NCBI GenBank assembly: GCA_045631465.1
Contig: JAZQUV010000046.1
Coordinates: 4,750 to 68,749, forward strand
DNA: 64,000 bases
DNA from: Aphodosoma sp045631465
Lineage (GTDB): Bacteria > Bacteroidota > Bacteroidia > Bacteroidales > Paludibacteraceae
Direction: 5' to 3'
Shown here: piece after piece, positions 1 to 7,795 of the stretch
How the letters are laid out: every line of letters begins with the position of its first letter
Position numbering within the stretch: the first letter of the stretch is position 1
Program-made: the position numbers and the translations under genes
Notes under the pieces: generated by a model
What the model was told of the DNA's origin: nothing
Seen by the model: only the letters and a program-made list of their open reading frames with translations
Database searches by the model: none

Positions 1-615
1 GCCATCTATCAAATCGTATGGTAAACGACACATCTGCGCACATGCACCACGATTGGCACTACGTCCGCGAGCAGCTTCGCTCATATAGCATTGTCCGCTA
101 TATGAGACGCATAATGCTCCATGGACAAAGGCTTCGAGGGCTACGTTGGTTTGCTCGGCCATTTGTCGCATGGTAGCTAATGATGTTTCGCGCGCAAGGA
201 CTACTTGCTCGAATCCGCATTGTTCAAGAAATTTGACTTTTTCGACTGTACGGGTATCGCACTGGGTGCTGGCATGAAGGGCAATAGGGGGCAAGTCCAT
301 TTGCAACAATGCCATATCTTGCACAATGAGAGCGTCGACGCCAATGTTGTATAAATCATTGACTAAGAGGCGAGCTGGCTCTAGTTCGTCGTCACGAAGG
401 ATGGTGTTGAGTGTGACATACACGCGTGCTCGATACTTGTGGGCATACTGCACCAATTGAGCTATATCGTCAACAGAATTACCGGCAGCCACACGAGCTC
501 CGAACTGCGATGGACCTATATAGACCGCATCGGCACCATGATTGATGGCTGCTATACCCACTTCGAGATTTTTGGCTGGGCTTAATAGTTCTATTTTCGG
601 ATTTTTTATTGTCAT
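1..615 (-). CDS. U32 family peptidase, N-terminal 205 codons (3' end outside window)
   Basis: The frame opens at ATG 613-615 on the minus strand and stays open to base 1. The gene is cut by the window edge and the protein is partial. The translation starts MTIKNPKIELLSPAKNLE and continues with GADAVYIG. Near the edge it has EAFVHGALCVSYSGQCYMS and then GRSANRGACAQMCR, the Cys-containing signature of peptidase family U32. Bacterial U32 proteins include RlhA and TrhP, which act in RNA hydroxylation (family knowledge), so proteolysis should not be assumed. It lies 142 bp downstream of ugd in the same direction and may be read from the sugar operon. The gap between them holds a palindrome-bounded repeat element that could terminate transcription. 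The family call is secure; the subfamily is open because the C-terminus is missing. Confidence 0.9.
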   Translation of the reverse strand, partial: MTIKNPKIELLSPAKNLEVGIAAINHGADAVYIGPSQFGARVAAGNSVDDIAQLVQYAHKYRARVYVTLNTILRDDELEPARLLVNDLYNIGVDALIVQDMALLQMDLPPIALHASTQCDTRTVEKVKFLEQCGFEQVVLARETSLATMRQMAEQTNVALEAFVHGALCVSYSGQCYMSEAARGRSANRGACAQMCRLPYDLIDG

Positions 616-628
616 TTTTTTGAATTAG

Positions 629-743
629 ATACACACTGTGAGTGGGTATTTTTTGGGTTGCTTGAGGGTTGCTTGCAGGTAGCTGTATAGTATATTTAAA
701 TTTTGGAATTTTTAGAATCGAATACACACTGAGAGTGTGTATT
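629..743. repeat. Palindrome-bounded 11-base repeat element, copy A
   Basis: The left boundary is an imperfect palindrome at 629-649 (ATACACACT / AGTGGGTAT). The right boundary is a perfect one at 721-743 (AATACACACT, gag, AGTGTGTATT). Between them, units of 11 bases run from 655: GGGTTGCTTGA, GGGTTGCTTGC, AGGTAGCTGTA, TAGTATATTTA. The right palindrome is followed by a T tract and could act as a terminator. The interior is nearly identical to the copy at 40165-40287. Confidence 0.8.
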
Positions 744-757
744 TTTTTGAGGTATTT

Positions 758-1993
758 TTAGTCGCGTTTGAATATGTCGCGTGTGTAAACTTTTTCGACT
801 ACATCGTCGAGTACGCTATCATAACGATTGGCAATAATAGAATTGCTCATTGCCTTGAAGCGTGCTAGATCGTTTACGACTAAGCTGCCGAAGAATGTTG
901 TACCATCTTGCAATGTTGGCTCGTAAATAATCACTTTTGCACCTTTGGCTTTTACGCGTTTCATTACGCCTTGAATAGAACTTTGGCGGAAATTGTCGGA
1001 GTTGCTTTTCATTGTCAAGCGATAAACTCCTATAACACATTCTTTCTCTTGTGCCGAATTATAGCTATTGTTGGTGTAACTGTAATATCCTGCTAGTTCA
1101 AGAACGCGGTCGGAGATGAAGTCTTTACGTGTACGATTGCTATCGACAATGGCTTTCACAAGATTTTGAGGCACGTCTTCATAGTTGGCTAGGAGTTGTT
1201 TGGTGTCTTTAGGCAGACAGTAGCCGCCGTAGCCGAATGAAGGATTGTTGTAGTGTGCACCTATGCGTGGATCGAGGCATACGCCATCGATTATCTGCTG
1301 AGTATTAAGGCCTTTTAGTTCGGCATAAGTGTCTAATTCATTGAAAAATGAGACACGTAGAGCCAAATAGGTGTTGGCAAAAAGTTTTACAGCCTCGGCC
1401 TCGGTGAATCCCATGAAGAGAGTCTCTATATCTTGTTTTATTGCGCCTTCTTGAAGCAATGCGGCAAATGTGTGGGCTTTTTCGACTAGATATTCATCTG
1501 CCATATCGGTGCCTACGATGATGCGACTTGGATATAAATTGTCATATAAAGCTTTTGATTCGCGAAGGAATTCAGGCGAAAATATGATTTTATCTGTTCC
1601 ATATTTCTGACGTACGTTGGCAGTAAATCCAACTGGAATGGTCGATTTTATGACCATCACTGCATTAGGATTATACTTTAACACTTGTTGTATTACGCTC
1701 TCTACGGCTGATGTATCGAAGAAATTCTTCTGGGGATCATAGTTGGTTGGCGCAGCGATTACCACAAAGTCGGCATCACGATATGCCTCTTCGGCATCTA
1801 ATGTTGCAACTAAATTAAGTTCTTTCTCGGCAAAAAACTTCTCTATATATTCATCTTGAATAGGAGAAGTGCGTTTATTGACCATATCAACTCGCTCTGA
1901 CACAATGTCTAGTGCCACGACTTTTTGATGTTGTGCCAATAGTGTTGCTATTGAAAGGCCTACATATCCTGTGCCAACTACTGATATTTTCAT
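758..1993 (-). CDS. ugd: UDP-glucose 6-dehydrogenase
   Basis: A 411-residue enzyme that oxidises UDP-glucose to UDP-glucuronate with NAD+ for surface polysaccharide synthesis. The Rossmann motif GTGYVG is at residues 7-12. Conserved Lys203 lies in EAVKLFANT. The nucleophilic Cys259 lies in GYGGYCLPKDTKQL, which closely resembles the short E. coli-type Ugd. The C-terminal UDP-binding domain is complete and the length is normal for this subtype. It lies 105 bp after rfbB in the same direction. That gap contains a 9-bp hairpin (2013-2034) without a strong T run, so co-transcription is possible but not certain. The start ATG at 1991-1993 places the Rossmann strand at the very N-terminus, as expected. 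Confidence 0.93.
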   Translation of the reverse strand: MKISVVGTGYVGLSIATLLAQHQKVVALDIVSERVDMVNKRTSPIQDEYIEKFFAEKELNLVATLDAEEAYRDADFVVIAAPTNYDPQKNFFDTSAVESVIQQVLKYNPNAVMVIKSTIPVGFTANVRQKYGTDKIIFSPEFLRESKALYDNLYPSRIIVGTDMADEYLVEKAHTFAALLQEGAIKQDIETLFMGFTEAEAVKLFANTYLALRVSFFNELDTYAELKGLNTQQIIDGVCLDPRIGAHYNNPSFGYGGYCLPKDTKQLLANYEDVPQNLVKAIVDSNRTRKDFISDRVLELAGYYSYTNNSYNSAQEKECVIGVYRLTMKSNSDNFRQSSIQGVMKRVKAKGAKVIIYEPTLQDGTTFFGSLVVNDLARFKAMSNSIIANRYDSVLDDVVEKVYTRDIFKRD

Positions 1994-2012
1994 ACTGATA
2001 TTTTCAATGATT

Positions 2013-2034
2013 AGAGAATTTCTACAAATTCTCT
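2013..2034. other. Hairpin between rfbB and ugd
   Basis: Perfect 9-bp arms AGAGAATTT and AAATTCTCT with a 4-base loop. It sits in the 105-bp gap downstream of rfbB and 20 bases upstream of the ugd start. There is no clear T tract on the minus strand, so it may be a weak terminator, an RNA-processing site or chance. Confidence 0.4.
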
Positions 2035-2098
2035 GTTTAAGTAATATTTATTTAAGACTTCATTCAAAATTTCTTGCCGATGTAAATTTTGTCACTAT

Positions 2099-3232
2099 TT
2101 ATCTGCCTTTGTACATCTCTTCGTAATACTTCTCATATTCGCCTGAGGTGATATTGTCCATCCACTCTTGATGGTCGAGATACCAACGGACAGTGCGTTC
2201 GATGCCTTCTTCGAACTGAAGTGATGGTTCCCACCCAAGTTCGCGTTGGAGTTTTGTGCTATCGATTGCATATCGCATATCGTGACCTGCACGGTCGGTT
2301 ACATAAGTGATTAATTCGAGACTTGATCCTTCGGGATTGCCTAGAATACGGTCGACTGTGGCAATCATCACTTTTATAAGGTCGATATTTTTCCACTCGT
2401 TGAAACCACCTATATTGTAAGTATCAGCTATTTTGCCTTCGTGGAAAATCAAGTCGATAGCACGTGCGTGGTCTTCGACATAGAGCCAGTCGCGCACGTT
2501 CTCGCCTTTACCATACACTGGCAATGGTTTGCGATGACGGATATTGTTGATAAAGAGTGGTATCAATTTCTCAGGGAATTGATATGGGCCGTAGTTATTC
2601 GAACAATTGGTCACAATTGTTGGCATGCCATAAGTATCGTGGAAGGCGCGAACAAAATGATCGGACGATGCTTTTGATGCCGAATATGGCGAGTGAGGAT
2701 TGTATTTTGTATCTTCATAGAAGAAGTCTTTGCCATAGGCTTTATGGCCTTCGGATGATGCCACAGTTTTGAACGGAGGCTCGATGCCTTCGGGATTGGT
2801 CATTTCTAATGCGCCATAGACTTCGTCAGTAGAGATGTGATAGAATCGTTTTCCTTTATAGCGTTCTGGCAACGACTCCCAATAAAGTTTTGCGGCTTGA
2901 AGAAGCGACAATGTTCCCATCACATTGGTGCGCGCAAAGGTGAATGGATCTTTGATACTACGGTCGACATGACTCTCTGCTGCAAGGTGAATGATGCCAT
3001 CCACTTTCTCGTCTTGCATCAATTGATAGAATGCCTCGAAATCGCAAATATCCATTCTGACAAACTTATAATTTGGTTTATCTTCGATATCTTTAAGATT
3101 GGCAAGATTGCCTGCGTATGTAAGTTTGTCTACGTTGATGATGTTATATTCTGGATATTTGTTTACAAACAAACGAACTACGTGTGAACCAATAAAACCT
3201 GCTCCACCGGTGATAACTATATTTCTTTTCAT
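2099..3232 (-). CDS. rfbB: dTDP-glucose 4,6-dehydratase
   Basis: A 377-residue short-chain dehydrogenase/reductase that converts dTDP-glucose to dTDP-4-keto-6-deoxyglucose, the second step toward dTDP-rhamnose and related sugars. The NAD motif GGAGFIGSH is at residues 9-17. The catalytic segment STDEVYG is at 134-140, and Tyr183-x3-Lys187 lies in YSASKASSDH. It starts 11 bp after the rfbC stop codon, so the two are almost certainly one transcript. In many Bacteroidales clusters rfbD sits between rfbC and rfbB; here it is missing. Length and motifs are intact. Confidence 0.95.
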   Translation of the reverse strand: MKRNIVITGGAGFIGSHVVRLFVNKYPEYNIINVDKLTYAGNLANLKDIEDKPNYKFVRMDICDFEAFYQLMQDEKVDGIIHLAAESHVDRSIKDPFTFARTNVMGTLSLLQAAKLYWESLPERYKGKRFYHISTDEVYGALEMTNPEGIEPPFKTVASSEGHKAYGKDFFYEDTKYNPHSPYSASKASSDHFVRAFHDTYGMPTIVTNCSNNYGPYQFPEKLIPLFINNIRHRKPLPVYGKGENVRDWLYVEDHARAIDLIFHEGKIADTYNIGGFNEWKNIDLIKVMIATVDRILGNPEGSSLELITYVTDRAGHDMRYAIDSTKLQRELGWEPSLQFEEGIERTVRWYLDHQEWMDNITSGEYEKYYEEMYKGR

Positions 3233-3243
3233 AATAATCTAAC

Positions 3244-3825
3244 TTATTCAAATTCAGGATAAAGATTTATATTGTAATCAAATGGCGAATCAAAATCTTT
3301 CAAACACAGATGTTTAGTATCTTTCTCTGAGAGAATTGCATCTTCTAATGATATTTGCCAGTCTATGCCGAGTGTTTCGTCTTTGATATTTATACCTCCA
3401 TCGGCTTCTGGGGCATAGAAATTATCGCATTTGTATTGGAAAACAGCTGTTTCGCTCAACACAACGAATCCATGAGCAAAACCTCGCGGAATAAAGAACT
3501 GACGATGATTATCTTCGCTCAATTCCACTGCAACATGCTGACCATATGTTGGCGAACCTTTGCGTATATCTACCGCCACATCAAGCACTCGACCTTTCAC
3601 GCAACGCACCAATTTGCTTTGTGCAAATGGTGGACGCTGAAAATGCAATCCGCGCATTACGCCATAACTAGACATACTTTCGTTGTCTTGAACAAAATTC
3701 ACTTTACGGACTTTTGCCTCAAACTCTCGTTGAGAAAAACTCTCAAAGAAGTATCCACGCGCATCGCCAAAGATTTTTGGTTCTATAATAACCAAACCGT
3801 CTATATCTGTTTTTATTACTTCCAT
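3244..3825 (-). CDS. rfbC: dTDP-4-dehydrorhamnose 3,5-epimerase
   Basis: A 193-residue cupin-fold epimerase. It acts on dTDP-4-keto-6-deoxyglucose made by RfbB. Catalytic His61 lies in RGLHFQ, and a conserved Tyr near residue 127 lies in YKCDNFYAPE. I chose the ATG at 3823-3825 (MEVIKTDIDG), which begins 5 bases after the rfbA stop. A TTG at 3832-3834 would add three residues and overlap rfbA by 4 bases, but the family normally starts at the short MxVIxTxIxG segment. It is tightly packed between rfbA and rfbB, consistent with one operon. Confidence 0.94.
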   Translation of the reverse strand: MEVIKTDIDGLVIIEPKIFGDARGYFFESFSQREFEAKVRKVNFVQDNESMSSYGVMRGLHFQRPPFAQSKLVRCVKGRVLDVAVDIRKGSPTYGQHVAVELSEDNHRQFFIPRGFAHGFVVLSETAVFQYKCDNFYAPEADGGINIKDETLGIDWQISLEDAILSEKDTKHLCLKDFDSPFDYNINLYPEFE

Positions 3826-3830
3826 AAATA

Positions 3831-4736
3831 TCAACCTAAATTGGGTTTACCTGTTGTCTTTATTTCGTCAATTACTTTTATCAAATATTGACCATATTGA
3901 TTTTTAATCATTGGTTGAGCCAACTGACGCATACGTTCTTCCGAAATCCATCCTTGACGATATGCAATTGCCTCAAGACATGCTATTTTCAAACCTTGAC
4001 GTTTTTCCAATACTTCTATATATGTAGATGCTTCGGAAAGCGAATCATGTGTTCCTGTATCAAGCCAAGCAAAGCCACGACCTAATGTTTGAACTTTCAA
4101 CTCGCCATCTGCCAAAAACTCTTGATTAACTGTCGTAATCTCATATTCACCACGTGCCGAAGGTTTGATATTTCGTGCTACTTCTACAACTTTATTTGGA
4201 TAGAAATAGAGACCTACAACGGCATAATTTGATTTTGGTTTTACTGGTTTTTCTTCTATCGAAAGACAATTGCCTTTATCATCAAATTCTGCCACGCCAT
4301 AACGTTCTGGGTCATTTACCCAATAACCAAATACTGTTGCTTTTTGCTCTTCCTCAGCCGTACGCACTGCCTCACGCAACATGCCGGTGAAACCTGCGCC
4401 ATGGAATATATTGTCTCCTAACACAAGACAAGCCGTATCATTGCCAATAAAATCTGCACCTATCGTGAATGCTTGTGCCAAACCATCAGGACTTGGTTGT
4501 TCGGCATATTCAAAGCGCACTCCATAATCCGATCCATCGCCTAACAAACGTTTGAATCCTGGCAAATCATGAGGTGTAGAAATAATCAATATCTCACGAA
4601 TACCTGCCAACATCAACACCGAGATTGGATAATAAACCATTGGTTTATCATAAATTGGCATCAACTGTTTCGAAATACCTTTAGTTATCGGATACAAACG
4701 TGTACCACTACCACCTGCTAATACAATTCCTTTCAT
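3831..4736 (-). CDS. rfbA: Glucose-1-phosphate thymidylyltransferase
   Basis: A 301-residue nucleotidyltransferase that makes dTDP-glucose from dTTP and glucose-1-phosphate. The N-terminal nucleotide-binding signature GGSGTRLYP is at residues 8-16, followed by SKQLMPIYDKPMVYYP, the classic RmlA segment. Further family motifs are LGDNIFHG and the product-site GFAWLDTGTHDSL. It follows the flippase gene by 27 bp and precedes rfbC almost without a gap. Length matches the long RmlA type (about 290-300 residues). Confidence 0.95.
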   Translation of the reverse strand: MKGIVLAGGSGTRLYPITKGISKQLMPIYDKPMVYYPISVLMLAGIREILIISTPHDLPGFKRLLGDGSDYGVRFEYAEQPSPDGLAQAFTIGADFIGNDTACLVLGDNIFHGAGFTGMLREAVRTAEEEQKATVFGYWVNDPERYGVAEFDDKGNCLSIEEKPVKPKSNYAVVGLYFYPNKVVEVARNIKPSARGEYEITTVNQEFLADGELKVQTLGRGFAWLDTGTHDSLSEASTYIEVLEKRQGLKIACLEAIAYRQGWISEERMRQLAQPMIKNQYGQYLIKVIDEIKTTGKPNLG

Positions 4737-4763
4737 AATATTATATGTTTTAAGGTTATAAAT

Positions 4764-6110
4764 TTACTTTCTAAATTCTTTCACTACTTCCAATGGCCAC
4801 TTCCAATTTTGATATAACGCCTGCACTATCGTAGGTGCCAATATCATTCCTAATAGGCCCAAGTCCAACCACACTACAAAAACAAGCAACATCACAATCA
4901 CCCCCAAAGCTGACACCAACGATGCCTTGAAAAATGGCACTTCGTTACGCGCTAACAAATATTGCGCTGCATTTGCATGATTATATTCTAAATAATACTG
5001 TATAAATACCAAAATCAACAATCCCGTAGGCAACAACATTGTACTGCTTTTCAACACCGCAAGCATCCAGTTTCCCCACAAAACTATGATTACCCCCGAC
5101 AATGCAAAAACTACTAACATCACCACACTCGACGCATAAAACATCTTTTTCACTAAATCTATTCGCCCCTCTACTCGCCACTGAAACACCTTCGGCATAT
5201 ACACTCTCGACACTATCCCTCCCATCATTCCTATCACCACTAGCAGTTGCAATGTTATTCCATACGATGCCATCAATTCCAACGACACAAACAACGAACC
5301 GATAAACACACTCGACTTATTTATGATAAATCCGCCCAACGATGTCAACCCTACCTTAACTGCATTTGGGGTTATTGCCGACAATATTTCTCTATAATCA
5401 TTACCTTCTGCAACTCTCAAATTATCAACAACATCTTTCGTGAAAAACGCTCGTTTACTCAAAAATCTGACTAACAACACCGATATAGCTTGCGACGACA
5501 CGACAGCCACCAATCCTCCGCCCATCATAATCAGCACTATTGCAAAAAGTATATAAACCACATTCCCTGCGAATATAATCTGATGCACTCGTTTCACCAA
5601 ACCTCGCCCATTCAACAGCGACTCATAATAAAGCGTATACAAGTTATAACAATTAATCACTACAACGACAACCCACGCCACATATACCTCTCGCACATTG
5701 CCACTATAGTCTGCCATCAACGAATGTACATAAATCGTCCCAACCACAGAAAACAACATAAACAACACTATTGCCATTCGCGAATAGAAATAGCGCATTG
5801 CCTTAATCGTTCCTGCCAACAGACTATAATCCACGCTCTCAACATCATCCACCATCTCATATCCCTCTTTCTTCAATGTCTTAACACCACTAAAAACATA
5901 CGACACATTGCGTGCAAACGAAGTATTAAACCCAAAATCAAATAGATACGTCAACTGAGTTATAGTTGTAAATATAGTCCAAACTCCAACTGTCTCTGCT
6001 GGCAACATCCGCAAAATAAATGGAAAAAGCAACACTCCAGCCCCAATCTTAAAAAAAGTAGCCAAAAGTGTCCACACAAAATCCTTTTTTCCTATATTTT
6101 CTACTGCCAT
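4764..6110 (-). CDS. Polysaccharide flippase (Wzx / PST family membrane protein)
   Basis: A 448-residue integral membrane protein with about a dozen hydrophobic segments spread along its whole length, beginning with FVWTLLATFFKIGAGVLLFP. The pattern (a conserved N-terminal helix pair, then a charged loop around residues 75-95, then repeated helix hairpins) fits the oligosaccharidyl-lipid flippases of the MOP superfamily. Such proteins move undecaprenyl-linked glycan units across the inner membrane. It is the first gene of the dTDP-sugar cluster, which supports a role in O-antigen or capsule export. The exact substrate cannot be read from sequence. A drug/Na+ antiporter of the same superfamily is less likely given the context. 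Confidence 0.8.
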   Translation of the reverse strand: MAVENIGKKDFVWTLLATFFKIGAGVLLFPFILRMLPAETVGVWTIFTTITQLTYLFDFGFNTSFARNVSYVFSGVKTLKKEGYEMVDDVESVDYSLLAGTIKAMRYFYSRMAIVLFMLFSVVGTIYVHSLMADYSGNVREVYVAWVVVVVINCYNLYTLYYESLLNGRGLVKRVHQIIFAGNVVYILFAIVLIMMGGGLVAVVSSQAISVLLVRFLSKRAFFTKDVVDNLRVAEGNDYREILSAITPNAVKVGLTSLGGFIINKSSVFIGSLFVSLELMASYGITLQLLVVIGMMGGIVSRVYMPKVFQWRVEGRIDLVKKMFYASSVVMLVVFALSGVIIVLWGNWMLAVLKSSTMLLPTGLLILVFIQYYLEYNHANAAQYLLARNEVPFFKASLVSALGVIVMLLVFVVWLDLGLLGMILAPTIVQALYQNWKWPLEVVKEFRK

Positions 6111-6377
6111 TTATCGCTATATTTACCCTATAAACATTCTGATATTATGCACCTTACACACTATACACCATAACAAAAGCGTACTAATATACTAATCTAC
6201 AAAGATAAATGTTTTTTTTTACATAAACAAACAAAAAACTCTTTTTTTACTCTATTCTCGTAAACACACCTACTGTTTATCCCCAAAATACATTTTTTTT
6301 ACAACAAACACACATCAATTTGCTCTCTTTTCAAAAAAAACTACTATCTTTGCAAAAAAATAATAAACTCCACAATT
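6111..6377. promoter_or_regulatory. AT-rich divergent promoter region (flippase operon / NamZ gene)
   Basis: A 267-bp gap between divergent genes, rich in A and T runs. On the plus strand a good Bacteroidota promoter is visible for the NamZ gene: TTTG at 6319-6322, a 22-base spacer and TATCTTTG at 6345-6352, followed by the ATG at 6378. No equally good box was found for the minus-strand flippase gene. Confidence 0.6.
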
Positions 6378-7640
6378 ATGAACAAAAAAGTCATACTCTC
6401 TATCGCTTGCATCACACTCTTGTGTCTATGCTCTCTTTCTGCATGTTGCAATAATAATCAACAAGTTACATCTAAAGTCAAAACTGGTATCGAAGTCCTT
6501 CGCGACCACAATTTCGACATCCTCAAAGGCAAACGCGTCGGACTTGTAACCAACCCTACTGGCGTAGATTCTCATCTAAAATCTACTATCGACATTCTCC
6601 ACGAAGCCGAAGATATCCAACTCGTTGCTCTTTTCGCACCCGAACATGGCGTGCGTGGCGACGTATATGCTGGCGATCATGTAGATAACACTGTCGACCC
6701 TCGCACTGGTGTGCCTATGTACTCTATCTTTGGCAAAACGCGCAAACCTACGCCCGAAATGCTCGAAAACGTAGATGTCATCGTCTACGACATCCAAGAC
6801 ATCGGCTGCCGCTCCTACACTTTTATCTCTACTATGGGTATGTGCATGATGGCTGCTGCCGAAAATGATAAAGAATTCGTTGTCCTCGATCGTCCTAACC
6901 CTCTCGGTGGCAATCGCATCGAAGGCAACCTTGTCGAAGACGACTACATTTCGTTTGTTTCTCAATTCAAAATCCCTTATCTCTACGGACAAACTCCTGG
7001 CGAACTTGCCATCATGCTCAACGAAGAGGGGATGCTTGGCGAAAAATGTAAACTCACTGTAATACCTATGGAAGGTTGGACTCGCGATATGACTTGGGAC
7101 GAAACTGGTCTCGAATGGATCCCTGCTTCACCTCACATCCCTTACCCTCAATCTGCTATCTACTACCCTGTTACTGGCATCCTTGGCGAACTCTACTTCA
7201 TCAATATGGGCGTTGGCTACCCTCTCCCATTCCAAACTATCGGTGCCCCTTGGTTCAATGCCGACTCTCTCGCCACTAACCTCAACGCTCTCAATCTCCC
7301 TGGCGTTCGCTTCCGCCCTATTCACTACAAACCTTACTACTCTACATCTAAAGGCGAACTCTGTGGTGGCATACAAATCTATATCACCGACTACGAAAAG
7401 GCTCGCCTCACCGAAATCCAATTCTACGTCATGCAAGTCGTAAAAGAGATGTACCCTCATCGCGATATTTTCAAAGAAGCACCTCAAAACCGCTTCCAAA
7501 TGTTCGACAAAGTGTGTGGCACCAACTTCATCCGCGAGAAATTCTCCGAAACTTACCGTTGGTCAGATGTTAAAGAATATTTCGAAAAAGACGAGGCTGC
7601 ATATCGCCAACTTTCATCAAAATATTACCTCTATAAATAA
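6378..7640 (+). CDS. namZ: DUF1343 lipoprotein, probable exo-beta-N-acetylmuramidase (NamZ type)
   Basis: A 420-residue exported protein. The N-terminus is a lipoprotein signal peptide: a hydrophobic core LSIACITLLCLCSL, then lipobox LSAC with Cys at about residue 22. The mature part starts TGIEVLRDHNFDILKGKRVGLVTNPTGVD, and further conserved DUF1343 segments include FAPEHGVRGD, YDIQDIGCRSYTF, VLDRPNPLGG and YPQSAIYYPVTGILGE. Members of this family (B. subtilis NamZ) remove N-acetylmuramic acid from the non-reducing ends of peptidoglycan fragments, so a role in muropeptide recycling in the periplasm is likely. It has its own promoter (6319-6352). Codon use favours C-ending codons (CTC Leu, ATC Ile), unlike genes such as dxs in this window. 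Confidence 0.87.
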   Translation: MNKKVILSIACITLLCLCSLSACCNNNQQVTSKVKTGIEVLRDHNFDILKGKRVGLVTNPTGVDSHLKSTIDILHEAEDIQLVALFAPEHGVRGDVYAGDHVDNTVDPRTGVPMYSIFGKTRKPTPEMLENVDVIVYDIQDIGCRSYTFISTMGMCMMAAAENDKEFVVLDRPNPLGGNRIEGNLVEDDYISFVSQFKIPYLYGQTPGELAIMLNEEGMLGEKCKLTVIPMEGWTRDMTWDETGLEWIPASPHIPYPQSAIYYPVTGILGELYFINMGVGYPLPFQTIGAPWFNADSLATNLNALNLPGVRFRPIHYKPYYSTSKGELCGGIQIYITDYEKARLTEIQFYVMQVVKEMYPHRDIFKEAPQNRFQMFDKVCGTNFIREKFSETYRWSDVKEYFEKDEAAYRQLSSKYYLYK

Positions 7641-7648
7641 CCCCACTG

Positions 7649-7763
7649 AATACACACTCTCAGTGTGTATTCCCTTTTTCTCCAACCATCACTTCACCCT
7701 ATCTTTACCCTACCTTCTTCATAGGATAACCATAGGTTCACCATACCCACTCTCAGTGGGTAT
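7649..7763. repeat. Palindrome-bounded 11-base repeat element, copy B (inverted orientation)
   Basis: Bounded by perfect palindromes at 7649-7671 (AATACACACT, ctc, AGTGTGTATT) and 7743-7763 (ATACCCACT, ctc, AGTGGGTAT). The span is 115 bp, the same as copy A. The centre is CTC rather than GAG, so this copy is reversed. Read on the minus strand the interior has 11-base units: GGTGAACCTAT, GGTTATCCTAT, GAAGAAGGTAG, GGTAAAGATAG, GGTGAAGTGAT. The sequence differs from copies A and C but the period is the same. Confidence 0.75.
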
Positions 7764-7795
7764 CCCTCAAAAAAAACACACACCAAACCAACATT

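Noticed and set aside
5490..5945. 151-codon plus-strand frame opposite the flippase gene
   Set aside because: It lies entirely antisense to a clear membrane protein and has a His/Asn-rich composition typical of a shadow frame.
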